A stretch of 64,000 nt of DNA from Linanthus parryae (taxonomy: Eukaryota; Streptophyta; Magnoliopsida; Ericales; Polemoniaceae), in contig JALGPY010000002.1 in the NCBI GenBank assembly GCA_023055425.1, positions 46,734,821 through 46,798,820 of the forward strand, written 5' to 3'. This document shows positions 54,666-64,000 of the stretch, one piece after another. The translations under genes and the position numbers were made by a program. Under the pieces are notes generated by a model. The model made no database searches. It saw nothing but the letters and a program-made list of their open reading frames with translations, and had not been told where the DNA came from. The stretch's first letter is position 1; the number at the start of each line of letters is the position of its first letter.

Positions 54666-55408
54666 TGCTATCAAATTCGTTCTAACTTGGTTCAGCCGTT
54701 TTCTCTCCGTTAAATGGACCGTTAGTAGCGATGAGTGTTAGGGACGAAGGCAACGATATTGTGGGCTGAATTCTCTTGTTTTATCGAGACTTAAAAAGAT
54801 TTTTACAACCATGAAATCATGTCCAACTATCTTTCTATCTAAAGCCACGAAAATTACTTCTAAAATATAGCCAACATGGCGGTTTACATCAGTTACAAAC
54901 ATATTCAAAAACTGAAATTCAAATCTGCCAACCGTCCGTAATCGCCGCTGGAAGTAACCAATTGTCCAGTCCACTAAGCTGCTCCAATATGTTGTTGCTA
55001 CTGCATCCGTCTGCTGCTACAGCAACTTCGTTCCAAGCTGTGCACGATAAAAACCTGTTGTGCACGAATCTGTTGCATGACAATTCTGGCATCGTGCTTG
55101 CTCAGTCCACTGAACCGTGCACGATTCATCATGCTGGTCTGATGCTAATCAACCCGCTATGGAGCACGACCACCGGTAAGTCAATTTTACCAGCAAACCT
55201 GCATCAAGCCAACACGACAACCGTTCAAAAAGTCACATAAACTGGCCAAGGCACACAACCAAGGCAAGGCTAAGGCACGAAGCCAAAGCCACAACTCCCA
55301 TCGTTAAGTCTCCGTCTGATATGTCGTTAGTTCTTCGTTCATTTTTCTAGACCAACGTGCACGTCTAGCGAACCATCGTTAAGGCAACGAATCAGATGTG
55401 TAACAACA
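54666..55408 (-). repeat. Putative gypsy LTR next to the gag fragment
   Basis: On the minus strand the block would begin TGTTGTTACACATC and end GAATTTGATAGCA, followed by TTGGTGCCATACCGTG as a candidate primer site and then by gag. The second LTR is absent, so the boundaries are inferred from TG...CA and position only. Confidence 0.5.
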
Positions 55409-55519
55409 ATATTCTACTACTAAAGACATGGAAGTTGGGGGACTCGACTACATCAGTAGGGTTTTCTGATTTTGAGGTCAGGGTTCAGATTAGTAATGTA
55501 AGTTCAACTCCGCTCAAGA

Positions 55520-56640
55520 CTTGAAATAGCTAGTCTATTTCAAGGCCTTGAATCAGCTTTCAAAGCCTTGAAACTGACTGTGCTCTATATGCATGAACTA
55601 AGGGGGAGTTTATGATCTTGATTCAACTCCAGAACTCGTGTGCATGATTAGCTGAAACTTGATGATGAAAGACAGTATTTTGACACACTTAACAACATAT
55701 AATATTATCTATTTGACTCAGTTTTACAGGGAAGTTTGTTTCCTATTTTTCAGGATTCGTTTCTTAACCTGAGTTTTGCAGGAAAGTAAATTATGTGATG
55801 AATTGATTCTGAGATCAATCCTGCTCTGTTTGGAAGTTTCCTAAAAGTTTTTCATACAATATCAAATCAGTATCATTGAAGATACTAATCAACTATCCGT
55901 TAGAGAAGCTCTTAGAGAAGTCAAAGCTAAAGCTACAATATACGGAAGTTTGTTATGAGAAGATCCAGAAGATCTGCATTTCAAACTACTCTATAAAAGA
56001 GGGAAAGCTGAAGCTATGCAACGGGACAAATAGAAGAGACACTAAAAAACATTCAAGGATTGATAAGAAACAAAGAAGCATATTCATTTCTCTCAATTCA
56101 AACCTCAGAAGAACACTGCATACTCACTGCATATTCAGTTCTAGTGTTCTTCTTTTCTGAACTTCATTTGTATATCATTTTGATAATACCTCTATTTATT
56201 ATTATCAAGGATTGTTCAAGGTGAACAATAGAGAATTCTTAGTTAATCAAATATCTAGAGCAGGTCCTAGATAGGTTAGTGAGAACCACAAGCTGTAACA
56301 GAGTAAGGCATCTCTCTGTGCTTTAGATCGAGGGCTTAGCTGTTGATTAATAAGAATTGAGTTGAAAATCCTGCAGGGACAAGATCCCTGAGTTAGGGAC
56401 GTAGATCCAAGTAAACTGAACTCTATATATCTTGTGTTTCTTGCATTTTCTTTTCAGTTCTATACTTAGTCTATTTCAAGGCCTTGAAATAGACTTATCT
56501 TTTTATACTTCAACTGTTTTCATTCCAAGGACTTGAAACTAATTTCAAGGCCTTGAATCACTTTACAAATCTTTTGAAACCACTCTTCTTGCAAGTTTTG
56601 CAAAAGTTGGCATACTCTATTCAACCCCCTCTAGAGTATT
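55520..56640 (+). repeat. Copia-type LTR remnant with its 3' internal edge
   Basis: A purine tract AAGGGGGAG (about 55599) precedes a block that ends near CTATTCAACCCCCTCTAGAG. The region GGGACGTAGATCCAAG...ATATCTTGTGTTTCTTG (56395-56445) has the style of copia LTR R-U5 ends. The palindrome TTTCAAGGCCTTGAA recurs at 55537, 56473 and 56542. No coding sequence remains. Confidence 0.5.
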
Positions 56641-58235
56641 GATCATGTATTTTTACCTACTGTACCCCCCTTCAAGTAATATTCCTCTTCACTTGATTAT
56701 GAAGGAGACAAAGAAGATGATAATTGACTCCATAGGAGAGTTTCTGTATGTGGATGGGCAAATTGAGAGTGAAGACGGCGTAAATTACATCTTCCTAAAC
56801 CTCAAAATTCAACCCATAAAGCTTCACATACAGCAATACCCATACGATTTTGATGAACTATAAATCTAACTCATGTTGAAAAGCCATGATGTAATCCAAA
56901 AATTACTGAAATTGGTTACCGATTGATAGAGAATCGAATCCCGGTTTTGGGTCGTCTTTCTCTTCGGTTCCAGCCGTTAGGTAGCCGGACTTGGACCTTT
57001 CTGGGTTCTTCCGGACCCCTGGGGACGTGGGGGAGTCACCGGGAAGTAAGAAGATAAGCGGGGAAATTGGCGGCTGGGTTTCCCGTCGGGTCGGGCTTCC
57101 AGGTCTGATTCGGCGGTTCCTCGCCGCCGATGTAACTGGTGCTGTTTCTGCTCTGTTTCGCGACCAGAGAGGAGGGAGAGAGAGTCGGGGACAGAGAGGT
57201 AAGCCGAGAGAGATAGAGAGAGATTTAAGGAGAGGGTATGGGATGTGGTGGTGATTCCCGTCAGTGGTGGCCGCTAGTCGGCTTTTCTGGCCGACGGCCA
57301 CCACTGTTGCTGTTGTTTTCTTCTGGGTTCAAATAGGTCCGAGAGGGAGATACTGAAGGCGATGGAGAGAGGCTGGAGGTGATTATGGTGGTTTTAATGG
57401 AGGAGGAGGTGGTGGTGTTGGTGTCGGCAGTAGGGTGGTGTTGGGTGTTGTTGCTGCCTTTGTTTACTAAGAGGAAGAGGGAGGGATGCAGAGAGGTATG
57501 GAGATTGTCTTGGTGGTGAACAGAGAAGAGAGGTGTCAGTGGTGATGTTGTTGGTGATGGTGGTTGTGGTTGTGGTGGAGGTTGTGTGCTTCCCTGAGAA
57601 AGAAGAGGAAGAAGATGATAGAGGTGTTGGTTGTTTTGGAGGAGAAAACATAGGGGGAAGATGGGTTTTTATAGAGGAAAATGTAGAAGAAAAGAAGAAC
57701 TGGATATGATGGTCTTGTTGGGGGAATAAGGGGGATGAATCTAGTTGGTAGAGAGGGAGGGAGAGTTGAGAATGTTTCATACGGGTGAGAAGAGCGAGGA
57801 GTGGAAAAGAAAAGGATGGGTACCGGGTCGGGTTGGAGCGAAATACGGGTTTTGTATAAATATACGTATGATCATACCGGGTTTGGGTTGGGTTAGAAAT
57901 AAAATACGGGTCATACATATAACAATAACGGTTTATACTTTTATACGGACCGGGTATGATAAAATACGAATAGCTAACAAGTATCTAATACGTATATACA
58001 TACAAATATTTATTCTAAACTACAGTTACCTCGCCAACTATTCAATTTAGTTAATTTATAACTTCTGAAAACTACAACTGTACCACCAACCAATATTTAG
58101 TTAACTAATTTATATTTCTGAAACTATAACTACCTCCTCATTTTTCTAATATAATGGCTTTGAAATTTTGAAAATTATAATTAAAACCCTCGAAGTTTAT
58201 CAAAATCATTACATAACTTTCCTATATAAAATCGG
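56641..58235. other. Stretch without a recognised gene
   Basis: Contains a small ORF (56639-56863), a GC-rich part (56940-57260), G/T-rich GGTGGT tracts (57370-57600) and words such as GGGTCGGGTTGG. Open frames on both strands (minus 56903-57304 and 57394-57918) are low-complexity and match nothing I know. Confidence 0.5.
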
Positions 58236-58239
58236 GGTA

Positions 58240-59080
58240 TTACAACATCGCTGCTGACTTCTGTAAATTAATCTTCTGACCTGAAGCATACTCATAATCT
58301 CGTGTAGAAGATGCTGTCATCCGCAAATAGGAGATGAGATTTCTCCGATCCACTCCTAGACGCCTTGCCTAGAGTAATAAGTTTATCCCTACCCGCTGCC
58401 ACAAGGGAATGTGATAAACATTCTATACAAATAAAAAAAATTTACGGCAAGAGGGGACATCCCTAGCGAAGACCCCGATGATGTATACATCGCCCATTGT
58501 TTCAAAATTTCGGACAAAATAAAAACTCGCCGTCGTAACACATCCCCTAATAGGATTAACAAATATTGTGCTAAACCCAACTAGTCAGCATAGAGCGTAG
58601 ATAGCACCACTCCACCCTATCGTACGCTTTGTTCATATCCGCTTTTAGTGCCATAAACCATGTTCTTCCATTCATTCGTGTAGTCATGGAATGACGAAAT
58701 TAGACAATTCTAAATAGTTTTCAAATTATTAGCAATAGCTTTGGAAACAATTTTATATATTACCGTTTATAGATTGATTGGTCTATAATCTTCCGGTCTT
58801 CTGGGCTGTCTTACCTTTGAGATAAGAACAATAAGTGTCTTGTTAAATTGCATGACATCACCACCATTATTGAGAACCCCCAAGCACGCTTCTGTGATCC
58901 GATCACTTACAACTGGCCAAAATTGTTGAAAAAACTTCGGTGGGAAGCCATTGACTCCAGGTGCTTTGTATGGTCCCAGATGTTCCAACGCAAACCAACT
59001 TTCAGCCGCTGTAAAAATGTGCATATTTTTCCAGGGGCTCGTGTGTGTTATATTATTAATTCAACTTCGGACATCCACCG
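58240..59080 (-). pseudogene. LINE reverse transcriptase fragment, copy C
   Basis: Homologous to copies A and B: LGPYKAPGVNGFPPKFFQQFWPVVSDRI, TLIVLISKVRQPRRPEDYRPINL and downstream RT remnants with frameshifts and deletions. It belongs to the second copy of the DRD1 5' flank. Confidence 0.8.
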
Positions 59081-59109
59081 CTTCGAATTAATCTTGACCC
59101 AAGATATTC

Positions 59110-59475
59110 ACGAGAAACGGCGAGGTAGAACAAAGCGATTTACTTTTGACGTGGACTGGTTGCAACACCAAGGAATACGTGACGTTGTTGATTCTAGTTG
59201 GTCGCGGGGAAGTTGGACGTGGAGGCTAAGCTCTGGCTCAAGCAGCGAGCACACTTTGGGTTTGGAGCAAACTAAGTGGTGGGCGAACCAACAACAAGAA
59301 GGACGGAGATCCGGTACCATATTCGGCAGCTTTTGGGACGACAACAAACTGTTGAAGTGGTCGAAAAACTTCGTTGTTTACGTGCCAATTACGGCGACAT
59401 TCTTCGGGAGGATGAGATACGTTGGTTCCTATGTGCCCATGTTAATTGGCTCGCTTTTGGTGATAAAATAGCCGT
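59110..59475 (+). pseudogene. Inverted 5' part of LINE copy C
   Basis: The plus strand reads a FTFDVDWLQHQGIRDVVDSS-like start and QTVEVVEKLRCLRANYGDILREDEIRW ... VNWLAFGDKIAV, head to head with the RT fragment as in copies A and B. The following AT-rich tail matches 12784-13140. Confidence 0.75.
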
Positions 59476-59862
59476 TACTTTGTTGAGTTTTAAATGCTTC
59501 GATCAAAAATAGAAGTGTAATAAACTCAAATACTAGAGACACGATATTTACTAAATTTTGTGATGTTATAATGATTGGATTATTCAAAACCTCTTCATGA
59601 ACACCAAAATATTTAGTCAAACATAAACGAAGCAGACGAGTCCTAATACAAAACCTACCAGGATTCCACGCAATCAACATGACCAAGACCCAAAAATATC
59701 GCAAATGGTCATAATCAGAATATTTGTCCAAATGACTAAAAAAACTTGAATCCCCATTGGCCCACTTATGAGACAACCAAACTATATACCTTGTCGTAGC
59801 TGCTACACGCACACAATATAATTCCTCTTTGCCGTGATTTCTTTTAGTAGTACTCTTACTAG

Positions 59863-60354
59863 CATAGTTTTAAAAACCGGACCGGACCGGCCGGTTCGAC
59901 CGGTTCGACCGGTGAACCGGCGGGTAACCGGTCCGGTTTGAGTATTAGACTGTACATGCAGAGAACTGGTCAAAACCGGTCAAAAACCGGCGGTTTTTCA
60001 CCGAACCGGTGAACCGGCCGGTTCTGACCGGTTTTGCCGGTTTTTGCACAAATGGTTGAAAACCCAGAAAAACATGAAGAAACCCAAAAAAACAGTCGAT
60101 TTTCCACCACCAGCGCCGCCACTGTCGAGCTATCGACGCTGCGAACGGAACCAACACCACCAAAAGTGGTAGATCATACAGATCTGGTACAAATTCGAAG
60201 GAGAAGAAGCAGGTGAAGAAGAGGAAGAAGTAGAGGAGAGCCGCTGCGGCGGGGTCGCAGAAAGAAGCCGTCTCCGTCATCTCCGTCGTCCTCGCCATCT
60301 TCTTCGTCTCCTCTCGGTCCGGCCACCTCTCTCCCTCTCTCACGCCGTTCTCTC

Positions 60355-60408
<54 letters not shown>

Positions 60409-60848
60409 GTCTTTCTCTCTTTCTCTCTCGTCTGCGTGTGTGCGTGGAAAACGAAAACAACTCACGGTGTTGACTTTTACAACAACCAGTAACTCATTTT
60501 TTGAACTTATCCAAGTGAAGGTTTTTTTTTTTCAAATCAAATGAATGTTTATCTAAAAACAAATATATATATATATATATATGTACATATATTTATATAG
60601 CTATTACAAAAAAATAAAAATTACAACACTATAAAAAATATGGAGAAAAAATTACAACAGTTAATGAGCTTCAAAAAAATTGAAACATTCTAGTATTTTT
60701 AGCTTTTTTTCACTGTGTTTATTATTTTTTATATAAAAAATAAAACATTTATATCATTATATAAACGTGCGATTGAACCGGTCCGACCGGTCCGACCATG
60801 AACCGGTGCCTCTCCGGTTCGATGGCCGGTCCGGTTTTTAAAACTTTT
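59863..60848. mobile_element. hAT-type element with CCGGTT subterminal arrays
   Basis: Ends CATAGTTTTAAAAACCGG and complement CCGGTTTTTAAAACTTTT, with perfect 8-bp duplications CTTACTAG (59855-59862, 60849-60856). Both ends are filled with ACCGGTT/GACCGG words. The interior has a (CT)n run at 60361-60406. The Arg/Glu-repeat ORF on the minus strand (59945-60460) comes from that run. No transposase. The homologous DRD1 5' region at 13138 is the empty site. Confidence 0.85.
60361..60406. repeat. (CT)23 microsatellite
   Basis: Perfect dinucleotide run inside the hAT-type element. Confidence 0.97.
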
Positions 60849-60856
60849 CTTACTAG

Positions 60857-61526
60857 AGAGTATCAACCTCCAAAATACCGCTACCTGCAAAGGGAATTTG
60901 AAGTGGTACCACCGCTGGCTCCCTATATGAATCCCTCTCCGTTGTCGCTATTCGCCTTCCTCTCCCATCACTCTCTCTTTGTCTCTCTTGTCCTCTAAAC
61001 CCTAGTTTTATTCTCTCTCGCTAAGCTCCGAATCGTCGGCCGTTTTGTTTGCAGAGCAGAGGAGGCAGCTCAACCGTCTCCTACACCAATGTGAGTCATG
61101 GATCAGTATATCAGAACAATGTTAGGGAGGTTTTCAACAATTTCGACCTTGTGCGCCCACTGTTCTTGAAATCAGAGTCTTCTCGCTCCATCATGAAGCG
61201 GATCTTGAATAGAGTCTCAAGGGTGAAGCCAAATGTAGATGCCAAGACTCAAGAAAGTACTTTTTACAAATCAATAGAGGATGTGCTGCAGAAAGATGAA
61301 GATTTCAAGAGGAAGGTTACTGTCATTAAAGATTTGCGTGAAATGACACGCAAGGTTCTGCATTTTTACATAGGAGATTTTCTTGATGAGTTGCCTGGAC
61401 TACTCGACTTTACAGTTTTCCTAACCTGAGCCCTCAACAGAAGAATGGTCTTCAAGAACTGACAAAGTCAAAGAACATATTCAAGATCAGTTCTGAAGGA
61501 TGTCTACTTTATGTGCACCCACATCT
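60857..61526 (+). pseudogene. Truncated chimeric copy of the DRD1-like gene
   Basis: 60857-61098 is a copy of the DRD1 leader (13154-13395), including the donor region ACCAATGTGAGTCAT. It is then joined to helicase-exon sequence matching about 20479-20900 (NNVREVF ... SRSIMKRIL ... [11 protein letters not shown] ... [14 protein letters not shown] ... LLDFTVF), so about 7 kb of gene is missing at the junction. A chimeric frame of 126 codons is open at 61049-61429. A one-base deletion (TTCCTAACCTGAGC versus TTCCTTAACCTGAGC) then shifts the frame. The ATP-binding motif is absent. The copia LTR cuts the copy at 61526; the remainder may lie beyond the window. Confidence 0.88.
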
Positions 61527-61965
61527 TGTTGGCATTTAGCACGTGACTCGGAAATTGAACAATCACATTAGTCAAGCTTGGATATGTAGCTTTAGTGGCA
61601 GAGTTATTGCAGATTTGGGCGGCTCGATGAAACCCCAAATCACGCTGCGATAGGCAAAAGCCCTTGGATGGGTCATGAATCGCGGAGGCAAAACCTTGTC
61701 TCCTCCATAGTCAATATTGTAGGCTGTGTTAGACTATATATTGAGGAATTTGATAGCAATTTTGATATAGCAAGTGAGAGAGTGAACAATTGCAGTAGAA
61801 CAAAGTAGCAGAGAGAATTGCATAGGTTACCTTGAGAGATTAGTTCTCTATCGCAAACACTGTAACCTTCTCTCATTTGTTCAGTGAAGCAGCACTCTTT
61901 GCACCGTGGATGTAGGCCATTTCTTGGGCTGAACCACATAAATACTTGTGTTCACTTTCTGCACT
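61527..61965 (+). repeat. 5' LTR of the copia element
   Basis: About 230 bases align with the 3' LTR start (GGGCGGCTCGATGAAA, ATCGCGGAGGCAAAA, CCATAGTCAATATTG). The end is estimated from the AACCACATAAATACTTGTG words typical of copia LTR ends. No clear primer-binding site follows. Confidence 0.7.
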
Positions 61966-61979
61966 TGTTATCGCATATC

Positions 61980-62542
61980 CCAGTGGGTTCACCACATCCC
62001 ATGTAGCCCTCGAAGACAAGCCTGCTGACATGGAGGAATCCGACTGGACGAATTTGAATCGAATGGCATGTGGATCGATTCGTCTTTGCATCGCAAAGGA
62101 GCTGAAGTACTCTGTCATGATAGAAACCATGGCGAAAGCGTTATGGAAGAAGTTAAAAGACAAGTACATGATGAAAAGCATTCAGAATCGGTTGTACATG
62201 AAGAGGAAGTTGTTCCGTTTTCAGTACAAACAAGGTACGCGTATGGTGGATCATCTTAATGAGTTCAATAGGTTAACTGTGGATTTACTTAACCTGGATG
62301 AAGACGTTAAGGATGAGGATAAAGCAATGGTTTTGTTATGTTCCTTACCCGATGAGTATGATCACTTTGCAACAACCCTGCTCTATGGAAGAGATTCAAT
62401 CGCATATAAGGATGTGTCAGATGCATTAATGAATAATGAGTTCCGTAAAAAAGACAAGGAGATTCAAAATGATAGATCTGAAGTCTTGGTGGTAAGGAAT
62501 GGATCATATAACAAGAACCAATCGCATGGAGGAAAATATTGA
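61980..62542 (+). pseudogene. Copia gag (UBN2-type), N-terminally truncated
   Basis: The frame encodes ADMEESDWTNLNRMACGSIR, AKALWKKLKDKYMMKSIQNR, MVDHLNEFNRLTVDLLNLDE, KAMVLLCSLPDEYDHFATTL and SDALMNNEFRKKDKE, which is the copia gag core. The usual first ~60 residues are missing and the frame ends before the zinc knuckle, of which KGHWKKDCPD survives at about 62615 in another frame. Confidence 0.85.
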
Positions 62543-62663
62543 AGCAGAATGCTCTCCAAAGATGGTAAAAGAATCCCAGCAAAAGACGAGTGTTAATTTT
62601 TTTTTTTCCAGAAAGGGCACTGGAAGAAAGATTGCCCCGATTTGACGAACATCAAGGGACAAT

Positions 62664-63146
62664 ATGCAGACTCGGCACAAATCGCAGAAGATGATACAAA
62701 CTTTGTGCTTACTACCACATATAATAGCGCTCGACGAATGGATACTCGACTCTAGTTTTTCTCATCACATGTGCCAAGATAAAAGGATGTTCACCGATTT
62801 GGAATTGGGTTGCAGTGGTACAGTGTCAATGGGGAACAATATTGCATGCGAGAAGAAGGGAGTGGGCACAATTCAGCTCGAATTACATGACGGGAAGGTT
62901 CGACTATTGTCAAATGTATTGTACGTGCCCGGGTTGAAGAAGAACTTGATTTCCTTAGGCGCTCTAGAGGCCAAGGGTCTCAAGAACAGGTTGCAGGATG
63001 GGATTATCAAAATCGCAAGAGGTACTCGTATCATATTGCAGGGTATTCGAAAGAATAATCTATACCTTTTGCTGGGAATTACCAAAGTTGACCGAGTAGA
63101 AACAGTTGGTTCTGAAATTCCCAATGCACTCAGGATTTGGATCTAG
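62664..63146 (+). pseudogene. Copia protease and start of the GAG-pre-integrase region
   Basis: Shows EWILDSSFSHHMCQDKRMF, NVLYVPGLKKNLISLGALEAKG and RKNNLYLLLG, the conserved copia protease to pre-integrase order. The active-site triad reads D-S-S instead of D-S/T-G, which should inactivate it. The frame ends at 63146, and integrase and RT do not follow. Confidence 0.85.
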
Positions 63147-63770
63147 ATGCTTGATATTGCAGGCGAGGCAAGATTGCAAGGGTTGGAGACGCAAGAGCTC
63201 TTCGGGGCTGCTGAGAACTAATAGAAGATTTCACAACAACCCAGCTACTAGGGGCAATTAGCATTGGTTTGTTGACCACTACTCTAGAACATTGCAGGAG
63301 AAGATTGTATAGTAGACTTGATTGCAGAATGTACAAGTCAATGAAGCCCTTCGCAGATAGCATTAATTCCACAATTGCATTGCAGGTGGAGTTGCAAGAA
63401 CCCCTATGAATCCCACAAAAGGAATTGAAGCTTCGAAGCAAATGAATCGCAGGGCTATTGAAATTGCAAGGGGATCGCAGGAAATCGCATGAATCGACAA
63501 CGAAGAAGTCTCGCCGACTATGTCGATATGAAGTATGTTAGCCTGAATTGCATATTTAAATTGCAGAATTGCACTTTCTCTATAGGCACAACGGAGAATG
63601 AATTGGCATTTCAGAAGTCGTAGTCAATGCTACCTCTTCGACGGGTAGGGAAAAGCCAAAAGAGAATAGCAGAATGTTGGAGTCGTTTGCATCAAGGTTG
63701 AGACCTTTTCAAGATGACACATGGAAGTATGTCGCATTGGAGCTAGCAATTTATTCGCCAAAGTGGAGAT

Positions 63771-64000
63771 TGTTAACATTTAACACGTGACTCAAAAATT
63801 GAATAGTCACATTAGTCAAGCTTGGAGCTGTAGCTTTAGTGGCTGAGTTATTGCAGATTTGGGCGGCTCGATGAAATCCCAAATCACGCCGGGATAGGCA
63901 AAAGTCCTTGGACGGCTCATGAATCGCGGAGGCAAAATCTTGTCTCCCCCATAGTCAATATTGTAGGCTGTGTTAGTCTATATGTTGAGGATTTTGATAG
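63771..64000 (+). repeat. 3' LTR of the copia element (partial)
   Basis: Starts TGTTAACATTTAACACGTGAC, aligned with the 5' LTR with scattered differences; continues past the window edge. Confidence 0.85.

Larger units (their letters stand above)
61527..64000 (+). mobile_element. Internally deleted Ty1/copia retrotransposon, partial
   Basis: The 5' LTR starts at TGTTGGCATTTAGCACG (61527) and the 3' LTR at TGTTAACATTTAACACG (63771), directly after the purine tract AAAGTGGAGAT. Between them are a gag remnant, a protease remnant and about 0.6 kb of unassigned sequence. Integrase, RT and RNase H are missing. The 3' LTR runs off the window. It was inserted into the DRD1 pseudogene. Confidence 0.88.

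Noticed and set aside
59945..60460. 171-codon minus-strand ORF with Arg-Glu repeats
   Set aside because: It is a translation of a (CT)n run and CCGG-rich hAT termini; there is no independent support.
1..64000. tRNA or rRNA genes
   Set aside because: No cloverleaf with B-box, no 5S or large rRNA sequence was recognised on either strand by eye.

Overview
The window is nuclear DNA of a flowering plant, probably a eudicot. It is AT-rich, has introns with GT..AG borders, is packed with plant-type transposable elements, and carries plant-specific genes: a DRD1-type chromatin remodeller, defensin-like peptides and a galacturonosyltransferase-like gene fragment. The species cannot be named from the sequence.

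Layout. 1-4324: left-truncated Ty3/gypsy (Tat-like) retrotransposon on the minus strand (pol with reverse transcriptase, gag-protease, 5' LTR). It sits in a LINE ORF1 relic (to 5051). 6028-7618: a lone MULE-type end, an (AGT)26 microsatellite and a solo LTR of the same gypsy family with a perfect 5-bp TSD. 7840-12960: two tandem copies of a LINE fragment whose 5' part is inverted relative to its reverse transcriptase. 13150-23773: the main host gene, a DRD1/CHR35-like SNF2 ATPase of RNA-directed DNA methylation; exon borders and phases give a 972-residue protein. Its last intron carries a hAT-type MITE and its 3' end is tandemly duplicated (22883-25690).

26190-27260 is a short segment with a frameshifted defensin-like gene. 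Its paralogue starts near 38190 and holds an intact two-exon defensin-like gene (42207-42652). Nested insertions have stretched that paralogue to about 15 kb: a 3.5-kb non-coding LTR element, a MITE, a small LTR element whose two LTRs were each broken by another transposon (a full-length LINE in one, a Pack-MULE with a GATL-family fragment in the other), and a hAT MITE. The first copy preserves the empty sites. Between the two copies lie a foldback MULE, two more MITEs, a MULE-like element and a 4.7-kb non-coding LTR element.

53945-56640 holds gypsy and copia LTR remnants. 58240-61526 is a second copy of the DRD1 upstream region and 5'UTR, fused to part of the helicase exon, interrupted by a hAT element and then broken by a copia element that runs off the window.

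The most unusual signal is in the two related non-coding LTR elements (32226-36886 and 38391-41922). Their internal regions contain dozens of small hairpins in which a pentaloop, usually TTCAG or TTCTG and closed by C-G, is conserved while the stem sequences differ and remain complementary. I do not recognise this architecture; it looks like an undescribed RNA or DNA structural module of a non-autonomous retrotransposon family.
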